Positions 27,441-37,811 are shown, counted from the first letter of the stretch. The stretch is DNA of 64,000 bases from Polaribacter ponticola (GCF_026191475.2 NZ_JAOSLC020000003.1:1395001-1459000); one strand, 5' to 3'. Program-made: numbers and translations. The notes: generated from the sequence alone by a model not told the origin.

Positions 27441-28973
27441 CTAATTTGTTAATTCGATATTAACAGGCAATACCTTTTTAAGCTTATAAGAATTTCCAAT
27501 AATAGAAGCTTTAATATCATAAATATTAATAATATCTCCTCTTTTAGCTTTAGATAATTTTTGCTTTGCAGCTGCATTTAACCTAGAACCATTAACAATA
27601 ATTGTTAATTGACCTGGTACTTTTATTTTAAAGCTATTAACTTGTAATTTTAAATCGAACATAAAATCTGGTAAACCTGCGCTAATTGGTGCATTAGACA
27701 AACCTGATTTTGGCATTCTTACAGTACCAAATTGATTACGTACAGACCCCATGGCAGCTGGTATATCTTTAACTCTAAAAGTCTTTTTAGAATTTACAGT
27801 TTTACCACTACTTAGTTTTGCACTTACATTAATTACAGCAGTATTTCCTGCTCCTGGTCTCATACTGTATTTTCCTCTACTACCTGTTAACCTTCCTCCA
27901 GTTGCAGATACATTTAAGTTATTATCTCCAACACCAGGTAAAGAAACTGAAATTGGATTATCTAAACCTCTATAAACAACATTCATAGCATCTGCAGAAA
28001 CTACTGCATTGCTAGGTTCTGGTATTACTGAATAAGAACTTTCAAAATCAACATTTACAGGTTTTCCATCTTGAGTAAACGTTATTTGTCCTTTAATATC
28101 ATGATTACCAACATTACCTGCTGGCATATCTATAATAACTTGTCCGTCTTTTATATTCGTATATGGTCTTCTATTAAGTGTAACCTTATCTGGAACCATA
28201 GTTGCATCATAACGACCAAGTACAATTTTACCTGTAACTTTTTCACCTGCAAAATATGCATTCTTATCTAACGCTACAATACCTTTATAATTATCTAATG
28301 ATAATGCCTCTTCTAATTTACCTCCTAATAAACCAGATACTATATCTGCTTCAGTATTTTTAATATCAGCCTGCATTTGTGTAAGATTCGTTAAAGAAGC
28401 TACTAGAGGAAATCCTTCGTATCTATAATTTAACCATGGTACTACATTACCATCTTTATTTGTTGCGTCTGTTGTATTAAATCTTTTATTAATTAGAGAC
28501 TCAAAACTATTACCAGAACCTAGTTCTGCGTTTACATTTGTTCTATAATTATTAATTTTATCTAGGAACTCTTGTCCTTCTGGAGTAAAACCATCACCTT
28601 TAAAAAAGTAAGTATCCAAAAAGTCTGTTTTATCCATAGATTCATAATCATTTTTTTCTTCTATATCAGAAGTCATTTTAGTCTTTAATTCGGCTAAATA
28701 TGAATAAAAATCAGATGAATGTTTCTTAATTTTTATAGCTTGTTCATTTAGTTTTCCAAACTTTGCAGATTGCTCTGAAGCTTTTGTTGCTAAATTAGCG
28801 TATGATAATTTATTTTTTTCTGTTGTTGATGCATTATTAGACACCAATTTCTCGTTCATAAAACCAAAAGCAGATAAAACTTCTTTACTCATGTTCATTG
28901 CTAACATTGCAATAAATACAAGATACATTAAGTTTATCATCTTCTGTCTTGCGGACATTTTTCCTCCTGCCAT
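27441..28973 (-). CDS. gldM: gliding motility / type IX secretion protein GldM
   Basis: GldM is the inner-membrane-anchored periplasmic shaft of the type IX secretion motor, working with GldL. The 510-residue protein starts MAGGKMSARQKMINLMYLVF with one transmembrane segment near residues 13-30. A helical N-domain and Ig-like periplasmic domains follow (KVTGKIVLGRYDATMVPDKV, DLKLQVNSFKIKVPGQ). Length agrees with F. johnsoniae GldM (about 510). It lies 38 bases behind gldL and 11 bases before gldN. Confidence 0.96.
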   Translation of the reverse strand: MAGGKMSARQKMINLMYLVFIAMLAMNMSKEVLSAFGFMNEKLVSNNASTTEKNKLSYANLATKASEQSAKFGKLNEQAIKIKKHSSDFYSYLAELKTKMTSDIEEKNDYESMDKTDFLDTYFFKGDGFTPEGQEFLDKINNYRTNVNAELGSGNSFESLINKRFNTTDATNKDGNVVPWLNYRYEGFPLVASLTNLTQMQADIKNTEADIVSGLLGGKLEEALSLDNYKGIVALDKNAYFAGEKVTGKIVLGRYDATMVPDKVTLNRRPYTNIKDGQVIIDMPAGNVGNHDIKGQITFTQDGKPVNVDFESSYSVIPEPSNAVVSADAMNVVYRGLDNPISVSLPGVGDNNLNVSATGGRLTGSRGKYSMRPGAGNTAVINVSAKLSSGKTVNSKKTFRVKDIPAAMGSVRNQFGTVRMPKSGLSNAPISAGLPDFMFDLKLQVNSFKIKVPGQLTIIVNGSRLNAAAKQKLSKAKRGDIINIYDIKASIIGNSYKLKKVLPVNIELTN

Positions 28974-29011
28974 TCTTAATTAGTTTTTAAGTTAAAAATT
29001 TAGTGCACTAA

Positions 29012-29647
29012 TTATTTATTTGACATTGCAGAAAGCATGTTCCCATAAACTCCATTAAGAGAAGATAAATTCTTAGCTAAAGAATCCATTTGTTCTTTTA
29101 ATTTTTCTGCATTTTCTGCAACTGCAGAATTCATTTCTGTTTGTTTTTTAGAATTCTCTACTTGTACTTTATACAAGTTATTTAAAGTTTCCATTTGAGC
29201 AGCAGCCATAGATACTTGCTCATTATATTTATTTGTTGATGAAACAGATTCTGATGCTGCAGATAATCCTTCTGCTGCACCTTGAAAGTTTTTCATACTA
29301 CTTCCTAAACTACTCATTAATGCTGAATCTATTTTTGCTTCTTGTAATAGATTGTCTAATTTTTGGGATAACATACCATCTGCTCCAACTTTTTCTTCAG
29401 AAGAGAAACCTTCTGTTCCTAACTCCGGATAAACTTTAGTCCAATCAAAATCATCTTCTGGAGTATCAAATGCAGAAATAGCAAATACTAATGCTTCAGT
29501 TACTAAACCAATAGTTAACATTAAACCTCCTGTTAAAAAACCATAAGATATATGTTGAATTTTAAATAACGCTCCAATGATAACAACTGCTGCTCCCATT
29601 CCGTATACGAAATTCATTGTTTTTTTATAAGATCTTGATTGTGCCAT
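29012..29647 (-). CDS. gldL: gliding motility / type IX secretion protein GldL
   Basis: GldL forms the proton-driven inner-membrane motor with GldM. The 211-residue protein begins MAQSRSYKKTMNFVYGMGAA and has two transmembrane helices (about residues 12-30 and 36-58: VVIIGALFKIQH, GGLMLTIGLVTEALVFAISA). The second contains the conserved Glu in TEALVF that has been linked to proton use. The rest is a cytoplasmic helical region rich in Ser, Ala and Met. It lies between gldK and gldM in the usual order. Confidence 0.96.
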   Translation of the reverse strand: MAQSRSYKKTMNFVYGMGAAVVIIGALFKIQHISYGFLTGGLMLTIGLVTEALVFAISAFDTPEDDFDWTKVYPELGTEGFSSEEKVGADGMLSQKLDNLLQEAKIDSALMSSLGSSMKNFQGAAEGLSAASESVSSTNKYNEQVSMAAAQMETLNNLYKVQVENSKKQTEMNSAVAENAEKLKEQMDSLAKNLSSLNGVYGNMLSAMSNK

Positions 29648-29685
29648 ACTTTTAAAATATTTTTTTATTTGAGTTTGAATTAATT

Positions 29686-31043
29686 TTACTTGTTTGAGGT
29701 ACCTATATAATTTTGTACTGTTCTAAAACCGATATAACTTCTTGCTGTATCTGCATATTCATAATCTCTAGAACTTACTTCTAAATAATATGCTACATCT
29801 TTCCAAGAACCTCCTCTAATTATTTTTCTTCTATTTTTTCTATCTTCTACATTTGGGTTCATCGTAGAAGCCATGTAATAAGAAGATAAATTATAAGCTG
29901 TATTTGTCCATTCTGCTACATTTCCTGCCATATTATACAAACCGTAGTCATTAGCATTAAATGATTTTGCCTCCATTGTATATAAAGCTCCATCAACAGA
30001 ATAGTTACCTCTAACAGGTTTAAAGTTTGCTAAGAAACAACCTCTATCGCTAGTTGTACTTCCTGTTCCCCAAGGGTATGTTGCAAATTCCAATCCGCCT
30101 CTTGCAGCATATTCCCATTCTGCTTCTGTTGGTAATCTAAAATCTGGCACTTGAGTTGCATTTTTTCTTGTTCTTAAATAATCGTTTTTCTTTTTGTTCT
30201 CCAGTTACAAAAAGCATTTGCTTGTTCCCAAGTAACACCAACAACAGGATAATCTCCATAAGATTGATGATAAAAATAATCTTGGTGCATTGGATCGTTA
30301 TAAGAATAATTAAAATCTTTTACCCAAACTGTTGTATCAGGGTATATATTTAAAACCTCTGTTTGCACAAAATCTTTTCGGTTACCTCCTTTTCTTGCTG
30401 CATTATCTCTATCAAACCAAGAGTATTTGTAGTTTAAAAATTTAGTATTAAAAGTTCTTATTCCATCAACAGCTTCTTCTCTATCAATAAATAAAGAATC
30501 CATTACTTCTACATAATCTACATCTGGAAACTCTTCTTTTTTCCAAATAATTTCCTCATCCCAATTTAAAGGTTGAATTGTATCAAAACTATAATAGTTT
30601 TCGTACATATATTTTTGGTAAGGTGTAGCATTAGCTACTGTATCTTTAAATTTATAATTTTGAATTCCTCCAGACGGAAGCACTCCATTTGCATTAGGAG
30701 TAGCACCTAAACCTGCAAATTCTGCTTGATATGCTAATTTAGTTCTAACCACAGAATCTCTAACCCAGTTTACAAATGCTTTATATTCGTTATTTGTAAT
30801 CTCAGTTTCATCCATATAATATGGTCTAACAGTTACGGTTTTTGTAGGCGTATTCATTGTTCCTACTACATCTTCATCTTGTTTACCCATAGTAAATGAT
30901 CCTCCAGGAACAAGCACCATTTCATGAGGCTTTTCTGAAAACCATTTCTTCTTCACTTTTACACCTACTAATTCTCCCCTATCGTTAGAACCACAGCTGT
31001 AAAAAACAGTTATTAAAAGTGCAAATATTGCTGCTTTCTTCAT
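29686..31043 (-). CDS. gldK: gliding motility lipoprotein GldK (apparent frameshift at 30185-30195)
   Basis: GldK (PorK) is an outer-membrane lipoprotein ring component of type IX secretion with an FGE/sulfatase-modifying-factor fold. The 5' frame has a lipobox (FYSCGSN), EMVLVPGGSFTMGKQDEDV and VTWEQANAFCNWRTK, then stops. The 3' frame continues DYLRTRKNATQVPDFRLPTE, AEWEYAARGG and GGSWKDVAYYLEVSSRDY to RSYIGFRTVQNY. One extra A in either A5 run (coding strand) restores 452 residues, close to known GldK. The break falls inside a conserved, essential motility/secretion gene whose partners are intact, so a sequencing error is more likely than a pseudogene. Confidence 0.9.
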
Positions 31044-31145
31044 ATTTTATTCTTGTCTTTACTAAAAGTTCGTAAACCTATTATTTTTTTTCTAAAATAC
31101 AATGTTGAAACCGAATTTTAACGTATTGTTTTTTACTATTATTAA

Positions 31146-32306
31146 TTACATCATTTTTTTCATAGCCTTATACCATCTTTCTGGAATAATTTGCTTTGTA
31201 GCCTGAACGTAATCTTGGTATGTACATGGTATTAACGCATGTCTTTTGTATTTATTATCTGATAAAATTTTAATCTCGATCCACCAACGTCCTGTTTTAT
31301 TACTTTTATAAAATGTTAAAGGATCATCTTCTTCAAGTAAAACCGTAAATTTTTGATAATTTTCTTTCCCTGAAAAAGGATAGTCTTTTACTCTAAAATT
31401 AACTCCTTCAATAAAATACCAAATCATTTGCGATATTAAATTGGCTGTTTGATAATTATTATCAAATTTAGAGTTGTATTCATAAATACCAAAAGAAGAT
31501 ACTTTATCACTTATTCCTGCATATCTAGCAATAGCGCAAATCTCTTCGCCATAAAAACCATTTGGTGAAGCATTATTATTTGCTGGAGCTTCACTTTGTC
31601 TAACAGCTCCCATATCTATAGAAACAATATCTGCATTTCTAAAAGCGGGTTCAATATTTTCTAACTCTTTTGCTTTTCCTAATCTATATGCATCAAAAAA
31701 TAAATTATCTAATAATTGTATTTCTTCTTGAGCGTTAAAGTAAGTTTGATAACCAACATTACTATAATTAAACAAATTATTAGGTTGTTGCATTATAATT
31801 TTACTCAAATAAGATTGTGAGGTTAATTCATCTTCTATATCTCCTAAATCAAATCTGCTATCTACAGCAGTAATATTTACAGATTGCTCCAACTTATCAT
31901 AAGCTCTGTAATTTACATATGTAATATCTTGACCTCCACCAATTATAATAGGGATAATATTCTTTTTTAACAAACCTGTTATAATTTCTGAAACTGCGAA
32001 ATAGGTGTCTGCAACGGTATTCCCTTTTTGAACATTTCCTAAATCCGCAATCTCTGTTTCCCATTTTCCTGGAAATAAGTCATACAGTTTTTTACGAATA
32101 ATGTGTAAGTTTTCGCCACAACCAAAATTGTTTTGAGAATTCCTATCTTCTTGAACCCCAAATATTGCAATTTGCACATTATCTAAATCTGGAAAATCAT
32201 CTTCACTAGAATGAATTCTAATTTTATTACCAAAACACATAGGTGATTGCAATAGTAAATGCTCTAAAACAGATTCTTTTACAGGGGATAAAAAGTCTTG
32301 ACTCAT
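31146..32306 (-). CDS. arginase/formimidoylglutamase-fold protein with degraded metal site
   Basis: The 386-residue protein has the ureohydrolase fold (AIFGVQEDRNS, IPIIIGGGQD, SIDMGAVR), but the manganese ligands are largely changed. The family GGxHS/D histidine is Gln126; DAHxD is DSRFD (Asp149, Arg151, Asp153); SxDxDxxDP is SIDMGAVRQ (Asp231, Gly233). Loss of two His and one Asp makes normal binuclear catalysis doubtful, so it may be a pseudoenzyme or scaffold despite the formimidoylglutamase name such proteins receive. It sits between topA (39-base gap) and gldK, on the same strand. The TTG one codon upstream could be used; I prefer the ATG of MSQDF. Confidence 0.85.
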   Translation of the reverse strand: MSQDFLSPVKESVLEHLLLQSPMCFGNKIRIHSSEDDFPDLDNVQIAIFGVQEDRNSQNNFGCGENLHIIRKKLYDLFPGKWETEIADLGNVQKGNTVADTYFAVSEIITGLLKKNIIPIIIGGGQDITYVNYRAYDKLEQSVNITAVDSRFDLGDIEDELTSQSYLSKIIMQQPNNLFNYSNVGYQTYFNAQEEIQLLDNLFFDAYRLGKAKELENIEPAFRNADIVSIDMGAVRQSEAPANNNASPNGFYGEEICAIARYAGISDKVSSFGIYEYNSKFDNNYQTANLISQMIWYFIEGVNFRVKDYPFSGKENYQKFTVLLEEDDPLTFYKSNKTGRWWIEIKILSDNKYKRHALIPCTYQDYVQATKQIIPERWYKAMKKMM

Positions 32307-32345
32307 CAATTTTTTTTAACTTAGGCATGCAAGATACCTAAATAT

Positions 32346-34847
32346 TTATTTCTTTTTTACAGTTTTCTTTCTTGTAGTCGTTTTCTTTTTCGCTGCTTTT
32401 TTCTTTGGCGTTTTTGCCTCAATCATTTTAACAGCTTCAGCTTTAGAAAGCTTTTCTATTTCTGTTGTTTTTGGTAATTCAATTTTTATTTTTCCTTTAA
32501 TCACATTAAATCTACCCCAACGCGCTTTTTCTACACGAATAGCAACATCTTCCCAATTATGGATAACTTTATCTATTTCTTTTTGTTTTTTAACCTCAAT
32601 TAATTCAATAATATTGGCTTCTGTAAGATTATCAAAATCGTATTTTTTATTTACATTAATAAAAATTCCGTTCCATTTTAAGAAAGGTCCAAAACGTCCA
32701 ACTCCTTTTTGCACAGGTAAATCTTCGTAATGATAAATTGGTGCATCTGCTTTTTGTTTTGCAACAATTAATTCTTGTGCTCTTGGCAAATCTACTTCCA
32801 TTGGGTTTTCTCCTTTATCAAGAGAAACAAACATAGTTCCGAAGCGAATATAAGGTCCAAAACGACCGTTAGAAACAATTACCTCTTCACCTTCATAAGT
32901 ACCTAACGTTTTTGGAAGCAAGAATAATTCTAATGCTTCCTCCATAGTTATTGTACCTAAATTTTGATCTTTATTTAAGCTAGCAAATACTTTTTCTTCA
33001 TCTTCCGGCGCTCCAATTTGTGCAATTGGCCCAAATTTACCTAAACGTACTAAAACTGTTTTTCCTGTTTCTGGGTGTTTTCCTAAAATACGCTCTCCAC
33101 TTTCTCTCTCTGCATTTTCTTTAACATCTTCTACAGTTTCATGAAAATTTGTATAAAAACCTTTTATCATTTCTATCCAATCTTCATCTCCTTCAGAAAT
33201 ATCATCAAAAGAACTTTCTACTTTCGCCGTAAAACCAAAATCTAAAATATTAGAAAAATTAGCTACTAAAAAGTCGTTTACAATATTACCAATATCGGTT
33301 GGCACTAATTTATTTTTATTAGAACCAGTTTTCTCCGTTAAAGTTTGGCTTTTTACAGTTCCTGCAGTTAAAATCATTTGCTCGTAACCTCTTTCTAATC
33401 CTTCATCTTCTCCTTTTTCTACATAACCTCTTCTTTGAACAGTAGAAATTGTTGGCGCATACGTAGACGGACGTCCAATACCCAATTCTTCTAATTGCTT
33501 TACTAAAGATGCTTCTGTAAAACGGTAAGGCGGACTTGTAAATCTTTGCGTTGCGTTTATAAACGTATAATCTAATGCTTCTCCAACCTTTAAGTTAGGT
33601 AACATTCCTGCTTGCTCTTCATCTTCATTATCATTTCCTTCTAAATACACTTTAAGAAAACCATCAAACTTTATCATTTCTCCGTTTGCAGTAAAGATTT
33701 TTGCGTTTTCAGAATTTTCAATCTTAAAATTGGTTCTTTCTAATTGCGCATCACTCATTTGAGAAGCTAATGTTCTTTTCCAAATTAAATCATACAATCT
33801 GTTTTGATCATATTCTGAATCTATTGAATGCATTTTCATGTTTGTAGGTCTAATTGCTTCATGCGCTTCTTGAGCTCCTTTTGCTTTCGACTTAAAAACA
33901 CGTTGTTTACTATATTCTTTTCCGTAATAATTTGTAATTTCTTCTTCAGCCGCATCTCTTGCATCTACAGATAAGTTTACACTATCTGTTCTCATATAAG
34001 TAATTAAACCGGCTTCGTATAAACGCTGTGCAACTTGCATTGTTTTGGCAACAGGAAAACCTAATTTTCTTGATGCTTCTTGCTGTAATGTTGATGTTGT
34101 AAATGGTGCTGCTGGAGATTTCTTTGCTGGCTTTTTTGTTAAATCAGCAATAGAAAAATCTGCATTAGCACAAGATTCTAAGAAACTTTCTGCAGCTTTT
34201 TTAGAATCGAAATTCTTTGGTATAGCAGCCTTAAATTTCTTTCCTTCGTTGTTAGAAAATTCTGCAACAACTTTATAATGTGTTTCAGATGTAAAATCCT
34301 GAATACTTCTTTCTCTTTCTACTATTAAACGTACGGCAACAGATTGAACTCTACCCGCAGATAATCCACCTTTAACTTTACGCCATAAAACTGGTGATAA
34401 TTCGTACCCAACAAGCCTATCTAAAACTCTACGCGCTTGTTGTGCGTTTACCATATTGTAATCTATATCTCTAGGATTCTCAACTGCTTTTAAAATTGCT
34501 TTTTTAGTAATTTCATGAAAAACAATACGTTTTGTATTTTCTTCTTTTAAATCTAATTGCTCTTTTAAATGCCACGCAATAGCTTCTCCCTCTCTATCCT
34601 CATCACTTGCTAACCAAACAGTATCTACTTTTTTTGCTAAACTCTTAAGTTTTTTAACTACAGGTTTCTTATCATCAGATATAATATATTTTGGACTAAA
34701 ATCTCCTTCTACATCTATACCCAACTCTTTGGATGGTAAATCTGCTATATGCCCATAACTAGATTCTACTTGAAAGTCTTTTCCAAGAAATTTCTCTATG
34801 GTTTTTGCTTTTGCTGGTGACTCTACTATTACTAAATTCTTTGCCAT
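32346..34847 (-). CDS. topA: DNA topoisomerase I
   Basis: It relaxes negative supercoils as a type IA enzyme. The sequence starts MAKNLVIVESPAKAKTIEKF (Toprim), with Toprim acidic residues in LASDEDREGEAIAWHL, and the DNA-linking Tyr284 in GLITYMRTDS. The C-terminus has repeats such as GRFGPYIRFG and GRFGPFLKWNG in place of Cys4 zinc fingers, and a Lys/Thr-rich tail (TPKKKAAKKKTTTRKKTVKK). At 833 residues it is normal for Bacteroidota. I use the ATG of MAKNLV; the frame extends nine codons upstream without family similarity. Probably cotranscribed with the arginase-fold gene. Confidence 0.96.
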   Translation of the reverse strand: MAKNLVIVESPAKAKTIEKFLGKDFQVESSYGHIADLPSKELGIDVEGDFSPKYIISDDKKPVVKKLKSLAKKVDTVWLASDEDREGEAIAWHLKEQLDLKEENTKRIVFHEITKKAILKAVENPRDIDYNMVNAQQARRVLDRLVGYELSPVLWRKVKGGLSAGRVQSVAVRLIVERERSIQDFTSETHYKVVAEFSNNEGKKFKAAIPKNFDSKKAAESFLESCANADFSIADLTKKPAKKSPAAPFTTSTLQQEASRKLGFPVAKTMQVAQRLYEAGLITYMRTDSVNLSVDARDAAEEEITNYYGKEYSKQRVFKSKAKGAQEAHEAIRPTNMKMHSIDSEYDQNRLYDLIWKRTLASQMSDAQLERTNFKIENSENAKIFTANGEMIKFDGFLKVYLEGNDNEDEEQAGMLPNLKVGEALDYTFINATQRFTSPPYRFTEASLVKQLEELGIGRPSTYAPTISTVQRRGYVEKGEDEGLERGYEQMILTAGTVKSQTLTEKTGSNKNKLVPTDIGNIVNDFLVANFSNILDFGFTAKVESSFDDISEGDEDWIEMIKGFYTNFHETVEDVKENAERESGERILGKHPETGKTVLVRLGKFGPIAQIGAPEDEEKVFASLNKDQNLGTITMEEALELFLLPKTLGTYEGEEVIVSNGRFGPYIRFGTMFVSLDKGENPMEVDLPRAQELIVAKQKADAPIYHYEDLPVQKGVGRFGPFLKWNGIFINVNKKYDFDNLTEANIIELIEVKKQKEIDKVIHNWEDVAIRVEKARWGRFNVIKGKIKIELPKTTEIEKLSKAEAVKMIEAKTPKKKAAKKKTTTRKKTVKKK

Positions 34848-34900
34848 TGTCTTTTCTTTTGTCGTAATCAACACAACATTAACTGTGTGTTTTAGAAATG

Positions 34901-34908
34901 CAAAAGTA
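34901..34908 (-). promoter_or_regulatory. -7 element TACTTTTG upstream of topA
   Basis: Perfect TAnnTTTG on the minus strand, 54 bases before the topA start. No clear -33 TTG upstream. It shares the 200-base divergent region with the miaB promoter. Confidence 0.45.
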
Positions 34909-34987
34909 TGCAGTTTTTTTTATAAAAAATTATTTCGTTAGTTTTCATCTAATAATTAACAGAATTAAAGCGCTATTTTTCTGCCAA

Positions 34988-35022
34988 TTTGTCATTAAAA
35001 ATGATTTTTGGTTGTATCTTTG
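34988..35022 (+). promoter_or_regulatory. promoter of miaB
   Basis: TTTG (34988-34991), 23-base spacer, TATCTTTG (35015-35022), then CTCTCC. Full match to the Bacteroidota pattern, 26 bases before the miaB start. Confidence 0.62.
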
Positions 35023-35048
35023 CTCTCCTTTAAATGGTAAATTGATAC

Positions 35049-36505
35049 ATGGAACAAGTAGAAAAAATCATCGACGAAAAAATACAAGGTAAAGCTCTTG
35101 TAACAGAAAATAAAAAGGATAACACTAAAAAATTATTTATTGAAAGCTATGGCTGTCAAATGAATATGAATGATAGTGAAATTGTTGCTGCTATTTTAGA
35201 TAAAGAAGGTTACAATACAACACAAATTCTTGAAGAAGCAGACTTAGTGTTAGTAAACACCTGTTCTATAAGAGAGAAGGCAGAAACCTCTGTACGAAAA
35301 AGATTACAAAAATATAATCGTGTAAAACAAGAATCTAACAAAAAAATGAAGGTTGGCGTTTTAGGATGTATGGCAGAACGTTTAAAAGAAAAATTTTTAG
35401 AAGAAGAAAAAATTGTTGATTTAGTTGTTGGCCCAGACGCTTATAAAGATTTACCAAACTTATTAGAAGAAGTATATGAAGGAAGAGATGCAGTAAACGT
35501 AATCTTATCTAAAGAAGAAACGTATGGAGATATCTCTCCTGTACGTTTAAATACTAATGGAGTTACGGCATTTGTATCTATTACAAGAGGCTGTGATAAC
35601 ATGTGTACTTTTTGTGTTGTTCCGTTTACACGTGGACGAGAAAGAAGTCGTGATCCTAAAAGTATTTTAGAAGAAATTCAATCTATGGTTGATAAAAACT
35701 TCAAAGAAATTACGCTACTTGGGCAAAATGTAGATAGTTTTTTATGGTTTGGAGGTGGTTTAAAAAAGGATTTTAAAAAAGCTACAGAAATGGCACAAGC
35801 AACCGCTGTAGATTTTGCGCAATTGTTAGATATGTGCGCAACTAAGTTTCCAAAAACACGCTTTCGCTTTTCTACATCTAATCCGCAAGACATGAGTTTA
35901 GATGTAATTCATACAATGGCTAAACACAAAAATATTTGTAAATATTTGCATTTACCTGTTCAAAGTGGTAGTAACGCCATGTTAAAAGCCATGAATAGAC
36001 AACATACTCGTGAAGAATACAAAACTCTAATTGACAATATTTTTAAAATTGTTCCAGAAATGTCTTTATCACAAGATATGATTGTTGGCTTCTGTGGAGA
36101 AACAGAAGATGATCATAAAGATACTTTAGAGTTAATGGAGTATGTAAAATACGATTTCGGTTTTATGTTTACCTACTCAGAAAGACCAGGAACATTAGCT
36201 GGTAAAAAGATGGAAGATGATGTGCCTTTTGAAGTAAAAAAAGAAGGTTACAAGAAGTTATCGACTTACAACAAAAACACGCACTTTATAGAACACAACA
36301 ACATTTAGGTAAAATAGAAGAATTTTTAATTGAAGGCACTTCTAAGAAAAACCAAAATGAATGGAAAGGAAGAAACACACAAAACACTGTTGCAGTTTTT
36401 GCTAAAGGAGATTATAAATTAGGAGATTTTGTAATGGTTAAAGTTGAAGATTGCACGTCTGCAACTTTAAAAGGAACTGTTGTTGGGTATTCTGATAATA
36501 ATTAA
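35049..36505 (+). CDS. miaB: tRNA-2-methylthio-N6-dimethylallyladenosine synthase MiaB (apparent frameshift at 36236-36242)
   Basis: This radical-SAM methylthiotransferase modifies A37 of tRNAs. The N-terminal UPF0004 cluster cysteines are in YGCQMNMND, NTCSIREKAE and VLGCMAERL; the radical-SAM CxxxCxxC is in RGCDNMCTFCVVPF. The first frame stops at 36308 in a non-family tail. The next frame carries RRLQEVIDLQQKHALYRTQQ and the TRAM domain (NTVAVFAKGDYKLGDFVMVK). A8 instead of A7 at 36236-36242 restores 485 residues with the family-typical VKKRRLQEVIDLQ. Monocistronic or leading the sigma-54 activator gene. Confidence 0.93.
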
Positions 36506-36587
36506 TTTTTAGAAACGAGAAGCAAGAGACAAGACATAAGTCAATTTCTTTTCTCTCTATTCTTTTTTCTCTATTCTAAAGAAAGAT
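36506..36587. repeat. purine-rich then pyrimidine-rich spacer
   Basis: AGAAACGAGAAGCAAGAGAC is followed by TTTCTTTTCTCTCTATTC and similar sequence, giving a partly self-complementary purine/pyrimidine tract between miaB and the activator gene. It resembles the GAAACAAGA units at 305-346. Function unknown. Confidence 0.5.
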
Positions 36588-37811
36588 ATGGAAAATTTAC
36601 AAGCATTAAAACAACGTTTCGGAATTATTGGTAACGACCCGCACCTTAACAGAGCATTAGAAAAAGCTGTAAGAGTTGCGCCTACAGATATATCTGTTTT
36701 AGTAACAGGAGAGAGTGGTGTTGGTAAAGAAAACATCCCTAAAATAGTGCACTCTTTATCTCACAGAAAACATGCTAAATACATTGCTGTAAACTGTGGG
36801 GCAATACCAGAAGGAACTATTGACAGCGAACTATTTGGTCATGAAAAAGGAGCTTTTACTGGCGCAACACAAGACAGAAAAGGATATTTTGAAGTAGCTG
36901 ATGGCGGAACAATTTTCTTAGATGAAGTTGGAGAATTACCTTTAACAACACAAGTACGTTTATTACGTGTTTTAGAAAATGGTGAATTTATAAAAGTTGG
37001 TTCTTCTAAAGTACTAAAAACAGATGTAAGAATTGTTGCTGCTACAAATGTAAACATGCAGTCTGCCATCGAAAAAGAAAAATTTAGAGAAGATTTATAT
37101 TATAGATTAAGTACCGTTGAAATTCATTTACCTGCATTAAGAGAGCGTAATGATGACATCCACTTACTGTTTAGAAAATTTGCTTCAGATTTTGCTCAAA
37201 AATACAGAATGCCATCAATTAGATTAGATGAAAATGCAATTAGTGTTTTATTAAACTATCGTTTTCCTGGAAATATTCGTCAGCTTAAAAATTTAGCAGA
37301 ACAAATTTCTGTTATTGAAGAAGAAAGAATTGTTTCTGCAGTAAAGTTGCAACAATACTTACCTAATAATAATGGTAATTTACCCGCTGTAATTGGTGGT
37401 AAAAAAGAGAATGATTTTTCTACAGAAAGAGATATAATGTATAAAATATTGTTCGATATGCGTAACGATATTAATGATTTAAAGAAATTAACTCTAGATT
37501 TGATGAAAAACGGAGACGTTGAACAAGTGCAAGAAGAAAATCATCAACTGATAGAAAAAATATATCGAGATCAAAACACCCAAAATACAAACATAGAAGT
37601 AATGAATATTCCGCAGAATACATCTGCAGAAAAAGATTATGATTTTATTGAGACTATTGAAGAGGATGAATCTTTATCTTTACAAGAGAAAGAAGTTGAA
37701 ATGATTAAAAAGTCTCTTGAGAAAAATAGCAACAAACGCAAACTTGCTGCTAAAGAATTGGGAATTTCTGAAAGAACTTTATATAGAAAAATTAAACAAT
37801 ACGATTTGTAA
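36588..37811 (+). CDS. sigma-54-dependent activator (AAA+ and Fis-type HTH, no receiver domain)
   Basis: The 407-residue protein starts almost directly with the AAA+ domain: Walker A GESGVGKE (41-48), the sigma-54 contact loop GAFTGA (88-93), Walker B TIFLDEVGEL (Asp112-Glu113), and arginine-finger region FREDLYYRL. After an acidic linker, a Fis-type helix-turn-helix ends the protein (KRKLAAKELGISERTLYRKI). There is no receiver, GAF or PAS domain, so activity must be set by level or by a partner. It heads a run with lptE, a TPR-like gene and secG, a gene order I remember as conserved in Flavobacteriaceae. A sigma-54-like element lies before groES, 1.8 kb downstream. Confidence 0.94.
   Translation: MENLQALKQRFGIIGNDPHLNRALEKAVRVAPTDISVLVTGESGVGKENIPKIVHSLSHRKHAKYIAVNCGAIPEGTIDSELFGHEKGAFTGATQDRKGYFEVADGGTIFLDEVGELPLTTQVRLLRVLENGEFIKVGSSKVLKTDVRIVAATNVNMQSAIEKEKFREDLYYRLSTVEIHLPALRERNDDIHLLFRKFASDFAQKYRMPSIRLDENAISVLLNYRFPGNIRQLKNLAEQISVIEEERIVSAVKLQQYLPNNNGNLPAVIGGKKENDFSTERDIMYKILFDMRNDINDLKKLTLDLMKNGDVEQVQEENHQLIEKIYRDQNTQNTNIEVMNIPQNTSAEKDYDFIETIEEDESLSLQEKEVEMIKKSLEKNSNKRKLAAKELGISERTLYRKIKQYDL

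Noticed and set aside
29686-30150. Separate formylglycine-generating-enzyme-like gene behind gldK
   Set aside because: It is the 3' half of gldK in another frame; the two halves join after one added base and have no separate start signal.
34848-34874. Nine-codon extension of topA
   Set aside because: TopA proteins start at MAKNLVIVESPAKAKT; the added residues are unrelated.
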